A DNA stretch of 64,000 bases from Spinellus fusiger (Eukaryota > Mucoromycota > Mucoromycetes > Mucorales > Phycomycetaceae). This document shows, in pieces, positions 27,041 through 40,391 of this stretch (within the stretch, counting starts at the first letter, position 1; each line of letters begins with the position of its first letter). The notes under the pieces are model-generated. The model was not told the DNA's origin. It worked only from the letters and a program-made list of their open reading frames with translations, and ran no database searches. The translations under genes and the position numbers were made by a program. The stretch covers positions 120,891-184,890 of the forward strand of contig JALLLS010000069.1 of the NCBI GenBank assembly GCA_025094145.1, read 5' to 3'.

Positions 27041-29210
27041 CTACTGGACATAGAAGCCTTGACTCTCCATCATGGCCATTTCCAACATACGCTTTAGCTT
27101 CTCGCGGCTCTCGTATCGATACAGCACCAATTGGTTGAAGCAGGTATGAGCAGAAGGCAGTCTATTGATACACAGTCATGGATCAATCAGCATCTACCCT
27201 CCCCCTTTCTGTCTGTCTGTCTGTCGCCAGGCACTGTCCACTGAAGGTTACCTGTCAAGTACATCCCCACCCCAAGTGATCTGCAGCTGCATATTCGATG
27301 TTCCTGTGGCTGGAATCCTGTCGCTGCCTGTAAAGAACATCAACAGGCGACGCTGCTGCTGAGGCTCCATCTCCTTCATAATACTCCAGAAATCCCTGGT
27401 GATGTTCTTAGTCTGCCCCTCTCCTACCCACTTACACAATCGTCGTCTCATTCTCATCAAATCCATGGTATTCCGTCTGTCGCCTCAACTCCTCTATCTC
27501 CAGAGGCTCATCACTACCACGCACCAACAGCTCAATCTCCTCGGGACGAAACAACTGCCCGCACCACACTTTAGTCGCCCACACACTCACTGATCCATGT
27601 GCAATGACCTACCGAGAGAGCATTTCCACCACACACATGATAGAAACCCCGCTGGAATGCTCCAAACTGTCTCTCCACACTGGTGTTCAGTACATACTCC
27701 ACATACAGATCCACAAACTGCTGCCGGTTCTTGTCTGTCACCATGCAGTTGGTCCCACCGTCCATCAGAGGCACACACCTGCGCTGGCCAAATGCCTCAA
27801 TTTCAGCCACAAAAGAACGACAAAACACATTCTCCACATCTCCTTCAAATGCCAGCAACTGCTGAAATCCATGGGTCAATGAAGGACGGAAGACACCAAG
27901 ATCCGCCATAGTCACTGGCTGATGAAGAAGCTTCTTATAACAGGCTGTAGGCAAGTGAATATCAAGAATGGTTGAATTGTAAATGGCCAATCCCAAGACA
28001 ACCCCCACCAAGAAGAACTGATCCTCATTCTCGAAACTTGCTGGATTGAACCAGTATAAGTTGGAGTCTTCATCAAATGTAAACATCCCGTACTGAGGAT
28101 CAAACAAGGAGCGTACAAGAAGAAGAAACCATTCCTTCCTTAGTCCTCCTGCATCCACGCCTTCTTCTCCAATGAATTCAATGCGAAGAGATTTCTTCAA
28201 GTCAAGTTCATTCTGAGAAAGCTGTTCTGCAACCATAAGTAAGGTTTATCATTTCAACAGGTGTCGACACTCTTTTCTTTCTCCATCCATTGACCAGTGT
28301 AAACCAAAAAGAATTTACCTGAGAAAGAGAGTCTTCAATCAAATGCTCCCTTCGAACACGCAGCATAAGGTAAGGCATGGCTGTCTTTTGATGAAAGATC
28401 ATGTTGAAAAAGGCCTCTCGCCATTTGGTCTCCATTTGTTGTTTGGCATCAGCTTCCATGATCTGCATCTTTGATCCCATACTAATGAGAAAAGGGTACT
28501 GGCAAAATGCAAACTTCCTAGTAAAGGTATGAGGGATGGATCTTTCCACACAATCGTATTACCCAGACCGTGCTTGCCATGATCCATAATCCCCCATAAG
28601 ATGCACATAGTCTACCATTGTGTTGTAGAAATGGTACAGTGGAAGATGTCCTGCTTGTTGATTGACTTTGACTGTACACCCATGAACACAACAGAAGAAA
28701 GTAGAGGGTGGTAAATGTCATCAACACTAGAACCCTCCATTGACGTTTGCTTACATAGAAGAGCCATCACTCTTGCTGCACTAGCAATCTTCCAATCTGA
28801 CTCATAGGCAGCTGGCATGCTCTGTTGACTCTTTCTTGCTCTTGTAATGCGATGACTAAGGAATGTCTGAACAAGATCCACAAGGACACTCAGTCGAGAA
28901 GAAGGAAAACTAAAGGTTAGCCGTAGTCCAATTCCATCCACTTACTCTGCGAACCAATAGACAAGGGCTTGGTGACATGTATTGTTCAGACAGCTCAACA
29001 GGCCAAATATTCTTTTTAGCAGACTGTGGTGGTACTTTGTCTCTGCCGGGAAGTTATGTTGGGTCAATAGAGGATTCTATTCTCCACCCCACGGATAGAT
29101 AGATAGATAGATAAATAGATAAATAGATAAATAGATAGATAGATAGATAGATAAATAGATAAATAGATAAATAGATAAATAGATAAATAGATAAATAGAT
29201 AAATAGATAA

Positions 29211-29245
<35 letters not shown>

Positions 29246-30085
29246 GTCCATGTTCATTAGCCTTGTCTCTATTTACAATCAACAAACATACTTACCTCTA
29301 GAATAATCAACAGAAATCGGATATCACTCGGGTGCTGCAATGGCACACAAGGTCTCTTCAGGAGTCTGTCTGTAGCTGTCATCATGGCTCTGATGACATT
29401 GACAGGCTGTATAAAAAGAAAAAGAGATATGAGACAAGTGCATTGATGGCAGATGAGGTTACCAGACTCAGTAGTATTCTGTAAGCATCTCGCACATCCT
29501 CCATGGCCATACCACTGTTCTGTAGTGAGGTGTCTCCCTAATCCACCCATCAATGGATCAACAAACAGAAAGATGGATCAACACCCACACCCACCACACA
29601 TCGCCATCCCATTTCTTCTTACACTGATAAAACTCTGGTTAAGACTGATCCAATGGCCAAACAGTCTGTCCACCCACTTTTCTATGGGTTCATAGATACA
29701 CTCTCGCTCCTTCTCTTCTATCCCCACACCTGACTTTAGTTTGATCTTTTCCCTTTGCTTCACTTGAGCCACAAGTCGTCTGAGCTGCTTGAGAGTGGCA
29801 GGTGAACAGGGTGTACAAGGAGTGTACGGCGTGTTGGCTACAGAAGTGGGTGTGCTTGTACTTGTACTTGGAGAAGAGATCCGAGCCTTAAGATCATTCA
29901 CTGTATCACAGACAGGACATCGAAACCGCCATACAACTTGTGGATATCGCAACTCACTACCTCGGATGTATGAGAATAAGAAAAAGAAAAAGAAAAAAAA
30001 AACACACTTTCTTATAGACTACTTCTACTGTTTTCTTTTTCTTTTTCTTTATTGACTTGCCTATTACAACACATGCATTTGTCAT
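27041..30085 (-). CDS. HUL4: HECT-type E3 ubiquitin ligase, HUL4-like
   Basis: Many exons. The N-terminus has [11 protein letters not shown] (Cys pair) followed by a Ser/Thr/Pro linker, as in yeast Hul4. Middle exons read [15 protein letters not shown] and [18 protein letters not shown]. The HECT domain starts near 28250 ([20 protein letters not shown]) and continues with [19 protein letters not shown] and FTGSDRIP. It ends with [20 protein letters not shown], with the thioester Cys codon at 27140-27142, and ESQGFYVQ before the stop at 27041. The final junction GDVLD/RLPSAHT restores the active site. The proposed first exon (30061-30085) uses a GC donor (gcaagt) and joins in phase as [16 protein letters not shown]. 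That start is tentative. Confidence 0.85.
29088..29249. repeat. GATA/AATAGATA plus GACA microsatellite in a HUL4 intron
   Basis: About 125 bp of GATA and AAATAGAT units followed by a pure GACA/CAGA run (29215-29248). It lies between two coding exons of the HECT ligase gene. Translation of the minus strand gives a repetitive Ile/Tyr/Leu/Ser frame that is not a gene. Confidence 0.9.
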
Positions 30086-30741
30086 GGGTCTTGGTCTTTC
30101 AAGTTAAAAGCAGAACACTCACTCACTTACACCCCACCCCACGCCTCTGTGCCTATCTTTTTTTTTTCTTTTTTTTTCTATTTTTGAATTGTAGACTGGA
30201 CTGGACTGGAATGGATTGGACCGGAATAGGCTGTAGTGTCTATTCTATTCCATGGTCTCTATTCTAATCTGTTCTATTGTGGTGTGGTGTGGTGTGGTGG
30301 ACGGTGTTCTATTGTCACTATGCTATTCTCTTCACACTAGACTAGGGCAGGGTATAGGGCTGAATAAGACTCTACACTATAAATACCATGTCTCTATGGA
30401 GAGGTGCTGTTGCTATGTCGACATGCGTTGGAGTGAAGAATGTAGAAGTAGGGTGTGGAGTGCTCATTGAACTTATAAACGTAACAATAGGAGAAATGAC
30501 TGAAAGCGTACACACTTTGTCATTCATAGTACACAAGTCAGATGTAGGAGATTTAAATATAAGTGGAGATAGAAATAGATATGCCAAGAGTTCGAGAGGC
30601 TATTTAAAAAGAAAAGAACATTCAAGGCTCTACACTGTAAAGTCGACCTTCTATTAAAAGCCAGTCCATCACTGTATCTTTTTCTCTTTTTCTCTTTTTT
30701 TTTTTTTTTTTTGTAGACTAAGCCTGGAAAATACAATGTTC
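30086..30741. other. Intergenic between AGC kinase 3' end and HUL4 5' end
   Basis: Low-complexity C/T-rich and GGACT-type repeats near 30190-30230, GTGTG runs near 30280-30300 and a poly-T tract near 30695-30712. No gene supported. Confidence 0.55.
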
Positions 30742-30779
30742 TCAAGCTGTCTCTGTCTCTCCCTCATAGTGTAGTGTGA

Positions 30780-32943
<2,164 letters not shown>

Positions 32944-33151
32944 TTCATTCTCCTTTTTTTTTAATTCTTTATTTCCCCTGAGGAAGAGACAACGTCACCT
33001 TGGCTCACTTTCACTCGCTAACATCCCAAAGACACTCAGGTGTAAATACAGACTGTTATAGTGTGCCATTATGGCCTAGAAAAGACTCTTATTCTCTTAA
33101 TGAAGACCCCATGCTGTTAGGGAAGAATACGTTAATAATCACAAGGTGCTT

Positions 33152-33752
33152 AGAAAGATTGCACATTTTTCAGATTCAGTTATGATATTATAGTGAGTCA
33201 GCCTATATTTACGAGTTGTGGTTTCTTATTATACTCATTAATATCTTTTTATTTTAAATATATAAGTATATAAGTATATAAGTATATAATATAGACTCAT
33301 TTATATCTGTACAAGACCATTTTACATAAAGTATAAAACCAACGACCCACAAACTTAGTCTATTATTACTCCACTATCAATCACTAACATTGCTTGTATA
33401 CTGATAATGGGCCTTAATCTATTTGATCAAAACACTGGAAGAATGGAATAATAAAGATCATGTCAGCCAATCAATCCTTATTATCAAATAAAGTATTCAT
33501 GGAGTTATATTTATATCATCTATATCCTTGAGTGATCTTTAGAGAGATGGTCTGTCTATCAATATAGGCAGTGACTATACTACAGGAGGATAACAGCCAA
33601 GATCTGTGTCATAATAGTAACTAACTGCTAACAAAGACTAGAAATGAGCTCTTTGTTCAATGAAAATAAATCAAATGGCGTTAATGATATGTTATGAGAT
33701 GGGTTGAGTGGTAAGAATGTTTTGTGTATGCGCATAGTGAGAAGTGCTATAA
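33152..33752. repeat. Dispersed repeat R1, longest copy
   Basis: About 600 bp. The first part matches copy 2 (13948-14206) and the second part matches copy 1 (10382-10796), so this copy joins both. Non-coding. After GTGCTA (33752) it continues with unrelated sequence, while copy 1 continues into a Tc1 element. I see no clear terminal repeats, so the class is unknown. Confidence 0.85.
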
Positions 33753-34122
33753 ACCCTAAAAAGACCCAGATACCTTGAAGATGTAGTGTACTATGCTTTG
33801 CTATCTATTCTTTCTAAATCCTAAAATCAATTACAGTTTACAATAGGAAGAGGCTATATACCACTCACTAAGAAATAGAGGCTACTGTCATGCTGGAATA
33901 GAATAAAATATCTTAATAGATGGCATATACTCTTATTACCAGTATAGAATGAAATACTGAACTGTGATAATTACACATGATATTTCTATAAAATACTGTA
34001 TATTTTGATAATAAAACTTACCATATTGTACAAAATACTCTTTTATTTAATTAATGAAAGTTAAAACTTCTATAGTTCACATAGTCGTAAGGTCATAGCA
34101 GTATAAAGGTAAGAGCATACTA
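33753..34122. other. AT-rich intergenic
   Basis: No gene or shared repeat seen. It ends at the TA that flanks a TIR element. Confidence 0.5.
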
Positions 34123-34624
34123 CACACTTGAGGATTATTTGGATTTTAAGCGGGGATATTGCCTTTCATTTACGTAATAAAATAGAATAACCCTTTATGG
34201 AACGCTGTTTTAAAACAAAAGGTTTACGAATGTCCAATTTTTATTTCTTTTTGTAGAACACTTCACTATCAAATTGTACTGTTAATAAAATATATTTTTT
34301 ATGAACAAAACTGTTTATTATAATAATATAGCAAGTGTCTAAATACTGTTATAATGCAAATACTGTGAGCTTAATAGTGGCACATTATGTTAAACAATAA
34401 ATTCAGTACTGAGTTTAAATATCAGCTGAATTATTTTCTTTAATATCTAAATTTATAACATTCAATTACAAAGTCAACAATCATTGCTAAAGCAGGTAGA
34501 TGGAGTTTGAAATATCTTATTTACACAGCGAATAGGCTTTTTCAAATACATTAGCCAATCAAAGAAATATTATAATTTTATAGTCCGTGTATTTCTTTTT
34601 ATATCCCAAAGTTCTCCTGGTGTG
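34123..34624. mobile_element. TIR element (CACACC family), short inverted copy
   Basis: A 502-bp element flanked by TA on both sides (34121-34122, 34625-34626). Ends are CACACTTGAGGAT and GTTCTCCTGGTGTG. The left part read in reverse (GTTCCATAAAGGG, CCGCTTAAAA) matches the right ends of the other family members. The end at 34624 read in reverse (CACACCAGGAGAA...GGGATATAAAA) matches the left end of the Fanzor element at 43593. It is a non-autonomous, internally deleted relative with no coding capacity. Confidence 0.78.
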
Positions 34625-34685
34625 TAGCTGTAAAATGATCCGGTGTTTAAAATGCGGATATATTTCAGGGAGCTCCATGTATTTC

Positions 34686-35730
34686 CTAGGAGGTTAATCT
34701 ACGCTTGCTGGATGATTCTTCCTGTTCCCATTCAAAACCATCTTCCATGTCTTCAATATCAGATGCTTCCAAATCAGTGACATATTCAATATCTCCTCCT
34801 TCTTCATCTTCATCTTCTTCCTCTTCATCTTCTCCGTCTTCTGCGTTTTCGTCTTCTTCTTCACTCTCCTCATCCTCAGCATCTTCCATTTCTTGGTCAA
34901 GAATCTTTTGCCACAATTCTTGGTTAACATTCAAAGGTGCATCTCCATAAGCCTTGTTTTTTAATCGATCAATCAGTTCTTTCTCGATGGACTTTTCTAG
35001 TCGTGCAGCTGCCTCTGCCTTGCGCTCACGAGCTGCCTCACGCTTCTCTAACTTTCGCTTCACACCAATCAACTGTGGTCTGTCACTATGGTACATAACT
35101 GTCAGACCCATCCTGCCTGTGCTTTCACTTACGCTTCCTTCAGCTTCAATTTACGCATACGAATAAGGTACTGTGTGATCTTTGTTAATCTCTGTTTGCA
35201 TTTATGTTGCAAGAAGTTGGGCCAGTAGAGCATTGCCTTATCAATCTAGTGGTTTCCTGTTATAAGTACCACTGTTGTATGCACTCATTATTATCCTAGT
35301 TTACCTGCTCTAGTGCTTGTGCGTAGTTCTTGGACAGCTTCACCTTTTCCCACATCTTGGCAGGTGAGTGTGCACGTTCGGGTGTCTTCATATAGAGATA
35401 GATGATACCTAGATACTAGGAATAAACACTCTACCGCCAAACTCCTTTCTTTCTCTCTCTCTCTTTTGTTTTCTTTCTTTCTTTCTTTTTTCTCCTGATG
35501 TACCTTTTTCCTCTCGAATCGTAGCATACCGACTGTTGGCGAGTGGGCAGGACTGTCGGTTACAGAGTCCAGTGACATTGAATTGGTTTCGACAAAAGTT
35601 CTGTCCTACTGTCCTATCGTATTCAAAGGGTTCTATAAGTATGCGATAACTTGACGTTAACTACTCACTTGACTTTGTAAGAACAGAATTGCTGGTTCAC
35701 CACATTCCAAATCACTTCGTCAGACTGCAT
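34686..35730 (-). CDS. MAK16: Ribosome biogenesis protein MAK16
   Basis: MAK16 is a nucleolar 60S assembly factor. Five exons join in phase: 35669-35730, 35504-35613, 35305-35408, 35133-35245, 34686-35079, giving 260 aa. The start [21 protein letters not shown] is diagnostic. It is followed by [68 protein letters not shown] and [16 protein letters not shown]. The conserved cysteines of the N-terminal zinc-binding part are present. The C-terminus is a long Glu/Asp-rich tail, typical of the family. Confidence 0.95.
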
Positions 35731-36003
35731 TGGAATTAAGATTCAAGGCAACAACCAATGACGAAAAAAAAAAAAGACTAGGCTATGCTCTTATGTGACA
35801 GTGTTTTATGTCAAGCCACTTAATTTTGTCAAAGTTAATTTTGTAAAGTGTTATCGAAACATCAAGGTTTCTTCTGTTCTCACTTGTAAAAAAAAAACAT
35901 TTTTGTTTTGTTTGTTTGTTTTTAACTTATAAAATGACCTGCACTTTTTTTGTTTGTTTATTTCCAATGTGTTTTTAATCTTTTTTGTTTTGTTTTGTTT
36001 TGT

Positions 36004-39000
36004 TTATTCACCAAACCACGCTTTCCAACTCTGTTTAGTAGTACTAGACTCTGAAGGCTCATCATTATTAAGTAAATCAGCTACTTTTGTCACTGCAGAA
36101 GGAGCAGGTCGGGCGTGGACCATGGGACGGGTTCTGGGAGAATCGTGAGAGGAAAAGGAGGGGCCAGGAGAGTAGGAGGTGGGGTAGGCATAGGTCTCTA
36201 TAGCCATACGTCGTGTGTCGGGCATAGGACGGTGAGCAGGAAAGAAGCCAACAGGAGGTCCAACAGGATAAGCAGTGTTTTTGGCTGTTTCTGTGGCAAG
36301 AGGAGCAGGAAATGGGAAGTTCTGTAGGGCTTGGAAATGGGCCTGAGCAGCAGCCTGGGTTGTATCAAAGGCAGATCCCATGCGTGGCATTTCTCTTCCT
36401 TCTTGACGTGCCTCGTGTTGCTGGACAATCTCATCCAGACGCATCTTTTCTTCATTATTGACAAAGAAGTTGCGTACTTGGATGGCTGTTTTGCTCTTCA
36501 TTGCACTTGCCAACTTCTCCCAGTCACGACCATAGAGTTCCAAGTACTGTAGAAAATCCTGTCGTTCAGAGACAGACCAGTAAGAAGAGTAGGTGGGTCG
36601 TTTAGTTTCTGAGAAGGACATGGAGGCAGTACGTCCAGGTCTTCGGGAGACAGTGCGTGTGCCGTAGTCACCATCCATCCAATCGCTATCTTCTACAGGT
36701 CCATCAATTTTACTTGAGGAAGTGCGGGCTCTTCTACGTCGAGACGGACTTGAGCTTGTAGCGATGTTTGTGTTAGCATTGGCAGTTGCATTGATATTTG
36801 AGTGGGTAATTGGGTCTGAAGCATATTTGCGTGTGGATTCTGCTGCTGCTGCTGCTGCTGCTGTTGTTATTGGTGTTGGTGTTGGTGTTGGTGTTGTTGT
36901 TGGTGTTGGTGTTGGTGTTGGTGTTGGTGTTGGTGTTGCTATTAATGGTTTGATGGTGGTGGTTAATGTAGAGTTGGCCTTTGTGTGGGTGGTGGTGGGT
37001 GAAAAAGGAGAAGGTGTTGCTGTGGGTGCTGTTGCTGTGGTGGTGGGTGTTGAAGAGGTTGCTATGATTGTGGGTAGAATATTTTTGGTTGCTACAAGAG
37101 GTGTTGCTGTAGTGGGTGTGATTGGTGGAGGTGTGACAGTAGGTGTATGTGTTGGCATTGAGACTGTTACTGGTATGACAATAGGTGTAGGTGTTGTTAT
37201 GGTGATGGGTGCTGATATGGACACAGGAGAAAGAGTGGGTGTTGATGATAAAGTGGTTGCTGCTGCTGGTACTGGTGCTGTCACAGCCACAGCCACAGGT
37301 GCTTGTGCTGTCACAATCACTGGTGCCTGTACCTGTATTTGTGCTGATGTTGGTACTGATGTTGGTACTGGTGCTTGTGGTGGCATTGTTATTGCAACCG
37401 ATTCTGCTGCTGCCACTGTTATTAAATCCATAGCAACTGATTTTGCAAAGGCATCCCCGATCGTAACAGATGTATTTGTTTTTGGATTGTCTGCTAATAA
37501 AGATCTGTTGTTTGCGAATATATCTTCTTGTGCACTTGTGGCCCTTGAATGTACACCTCTTCTTTCTTCTCTACCTCCCATTTGAAACATACCCACAAGT
37601 GCTGCAGCAGCATCTTCTTCTTCAGCCTTAAGATCTAAACGGCCACTTATGGAATCTCCATCGCCACTCAGTCCCTCACCCACTATTCTCTCTTCATTAA
37701 ACACATTTGGACCGTACTTGCGTTTGAAGTTGTGATAAAAATTACGACACTGTTCTTCTGTCTTGGTACCCACCATGGCTGCTACTTGGACAAACCTACG
37801 TCCATGGAGCTTAAAGGCTTCAATGGCTGTATCCTTATCCCGCTCATTCCATTTGGCAGTGGCTATAGGATGGTAAGTGTCTTTCTCCTCTACAGCCTCC
37901 TCTTGTCCTTCTTCTAAAGGGGGAGTGTCTTCTTCCTGAGGCTCTAGTATGGCTGCACTTGTTCTTGGGGATCGCCCTTTACGTCTTGGTAGACGCTTCT
38001 TGTCCCGTATCTCTTCTTCAATGGGTGCAGCAGGAGGTGGGTTGATAGGACGATCATAGCTTCGTGTTTTGGCCTTTTTACGCTCATTCACACTATCCCA
38101 ATAGGCATTGGCCTCTTCTAATTCTCGCAGCTCTCGACTCTTTCGCTCTGACTCTTTTTCTTTTGCTTTACGAGAAACCTGAGCCTCTCCAATATCCGTC
38201 ATAAGAGCTGATCCTTTGCTTTTTGTTTTGCGTGTATTAGGTGCTGTATCCCCCGTGGCTCTTCGAATAGCAGCTGCCAATCGATCTCTACGCTTATTTT
38301 TCCCCCTTCGACCTTTTTTCATTAATGCCTTGAAATCAATTTGTGTCTTTTTGCGATAGTAAAAGGAGACACATTGAGAGGGTGCCTTTGTTTCTACAGC
38401 AGCAGCAATTTTCTCAAATTGTTTTGGGTATTGCATGTAGGCTTCCATAAACATTGTCATTTCCTGCTGAGTCCATGCATCTCCTGTATCTGACCCAGTA
38501 TGGTAGTAAGAATGAGGATTTGTTACCAGCCCGCTGCGATCATCATAGGTCCTCATACGGTCTCTTGCATCCAAAATCATAGGTGGGATCGTAGCTGTAG
38601 TCTTTTTAGCACGCATCTCAGGATTACGCATTTCAGCAGATTCCAATGACTGAATAATCTCTAATAATTCTGCTTCAGAACGAGCTGCATCGGATGTCCA
38701 TGCACCTGTGGAAGGTCCATTATAGGGTGCTGCTCCATCCTGTCGAAAGCGCAAAGCATCATGGTCTCCTGTGAATATCACTCCATCAGTATACTCCTCT
38801 GACTCTTCTTCCATTCTTTTGCGTGATCCAGAAGATCGATACGAATACTTTTCAGAGGCACGACGTTCATGATCTCGTACTCTGTCCAATGCGACATTCT
38901 TCTCTGTCCACTGCTCATACAGATCTTTGAACTCTTTTCTAAGTTTGCCTTCTTTGTTCTTAAGCAACAAACGGCGTCCTGTGAGATTAGTGGCAATAGA

Positions 39001-40240
39001 AATCTTGAACTTGGAAAAAGAGGCTAAATTGTCTTGATAACATTGGTAGTCTTCTATGTGTGGGTAGACTGGTTTTGACCATACCACAGGATCCGCCCAA
39101 GTAGTGGATGGATCGTCAGGCTTTCCTTGCCATCCTCCTATCATGGAGGAACTCTCCTGTGCCATAAGACGGTTGTCCTCAATGATATTTTCATATAAAA
39201 GAGCATCGCTATCATCAGAAGCATGGATTTGATTGATCAATAACTGAGGTCGTTTGCGTAAAATAGGAGAGGAAGTCAGTGGTAAATGGCGAATATCAGC
39301 AAGAGAATGGTTACTGCTCTCACTAATGACTTGGAGTGCATGTTGTTTTGCCTCTTCTTCTTCTCGCTTGTCTGCTTCTTCTTGTTTATCAACATCCGCA
39401 TCATCCATATCATCAAGAGGGACTTCCTCCATAAATTCTACTTCTCCTGATTCGGTTGTTCTCTTCTGCTTCTCGATAAGAATCTCCTCATACATTGTTA
39501 TGTCATTTTCAATTTGACCAATGCGTTCTACAATCTGTTCTTGTGTCATAAGAAGGATATCTTCTGAAGGAGTGATCAGTGCGTCTGTATCTTTGGGTAA
39601 CAGTTCTGCTCTTTGTTCTTGTGGGCGTGGAGGAGTACGCGGTGGAGGAGTGCGTGGGGGTGGAGTACGTGGTGGAGGAGTGCGTGGGGGTGGAGTGCGT
39701 GGTGGAGGAGTGTTGGGAGTGCGTAGTGAGTAGGGTCCACGTGACTGTATTTCTGATGGACGGTGGGAGGGTGGATCAAAGGATCGCTGCAGTTGAGAAT
39801 TCATTAAGCGACGGGGTTGTGACATTGTGCGGTGTATCGGAGCTTCCATCATGCCATGTAGTGGGGAGGGAGGTGTGCGTTGAGCATGAGTGTCAAATAG
39901 ACGTTGTGGCTGATTGTTAGAAGGGCGCTGTGATACATTGATGCGTTGTGGCTGGTTGGCTGTGCGTTGGGAGTTAAACGCACGCTGAGGTATAAGGGCC
40001 CGCTGTGTGGGTCGTTGGGATGACATTTCAGATAAGCGTTGTGGCTGAGAATTAGCCCACTGTGATACTGTAGTCGTGATCCGTTGCTGTTGTGGAATTT
40101 TATCAGATGCACGTGGTGGCTGTGCTTGTGCTTGTATTTGGGCCTGTGCCTGAGCCTGTGCTATTGCTTGTATTTGTGCTTTTGCCTGAGTCTGAGCCTG
40201 TATTTGTGCTTGTGTCTGTTGTTGTTGCTGCTGCTGCTGC

Positions 40241-40313
<73 letters not shown>

Positions 40314-40321
40314 GCTGTTGC

Positions 40322-40391
<70 letters not shown>

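Noticed and set aside
29054..29285. Ile/Tyr/Leu/Ser repeat frames on the minus strand
   Set aside because: Translation of the GATA/GACA microsatellite in a HUL4 intron.
35291..35578. A 95-residue minus-strand frame with a Lys/Glu-rich centre
   Set aside because: It reads MAK16 exons and an intron in the wrong frame.
36722..37585. A 287-residue plus-strand frame rich in Val and Gly
   Set aside because: Reverse of the TP/PT-rich coding region of SNT1; no domain of its own.
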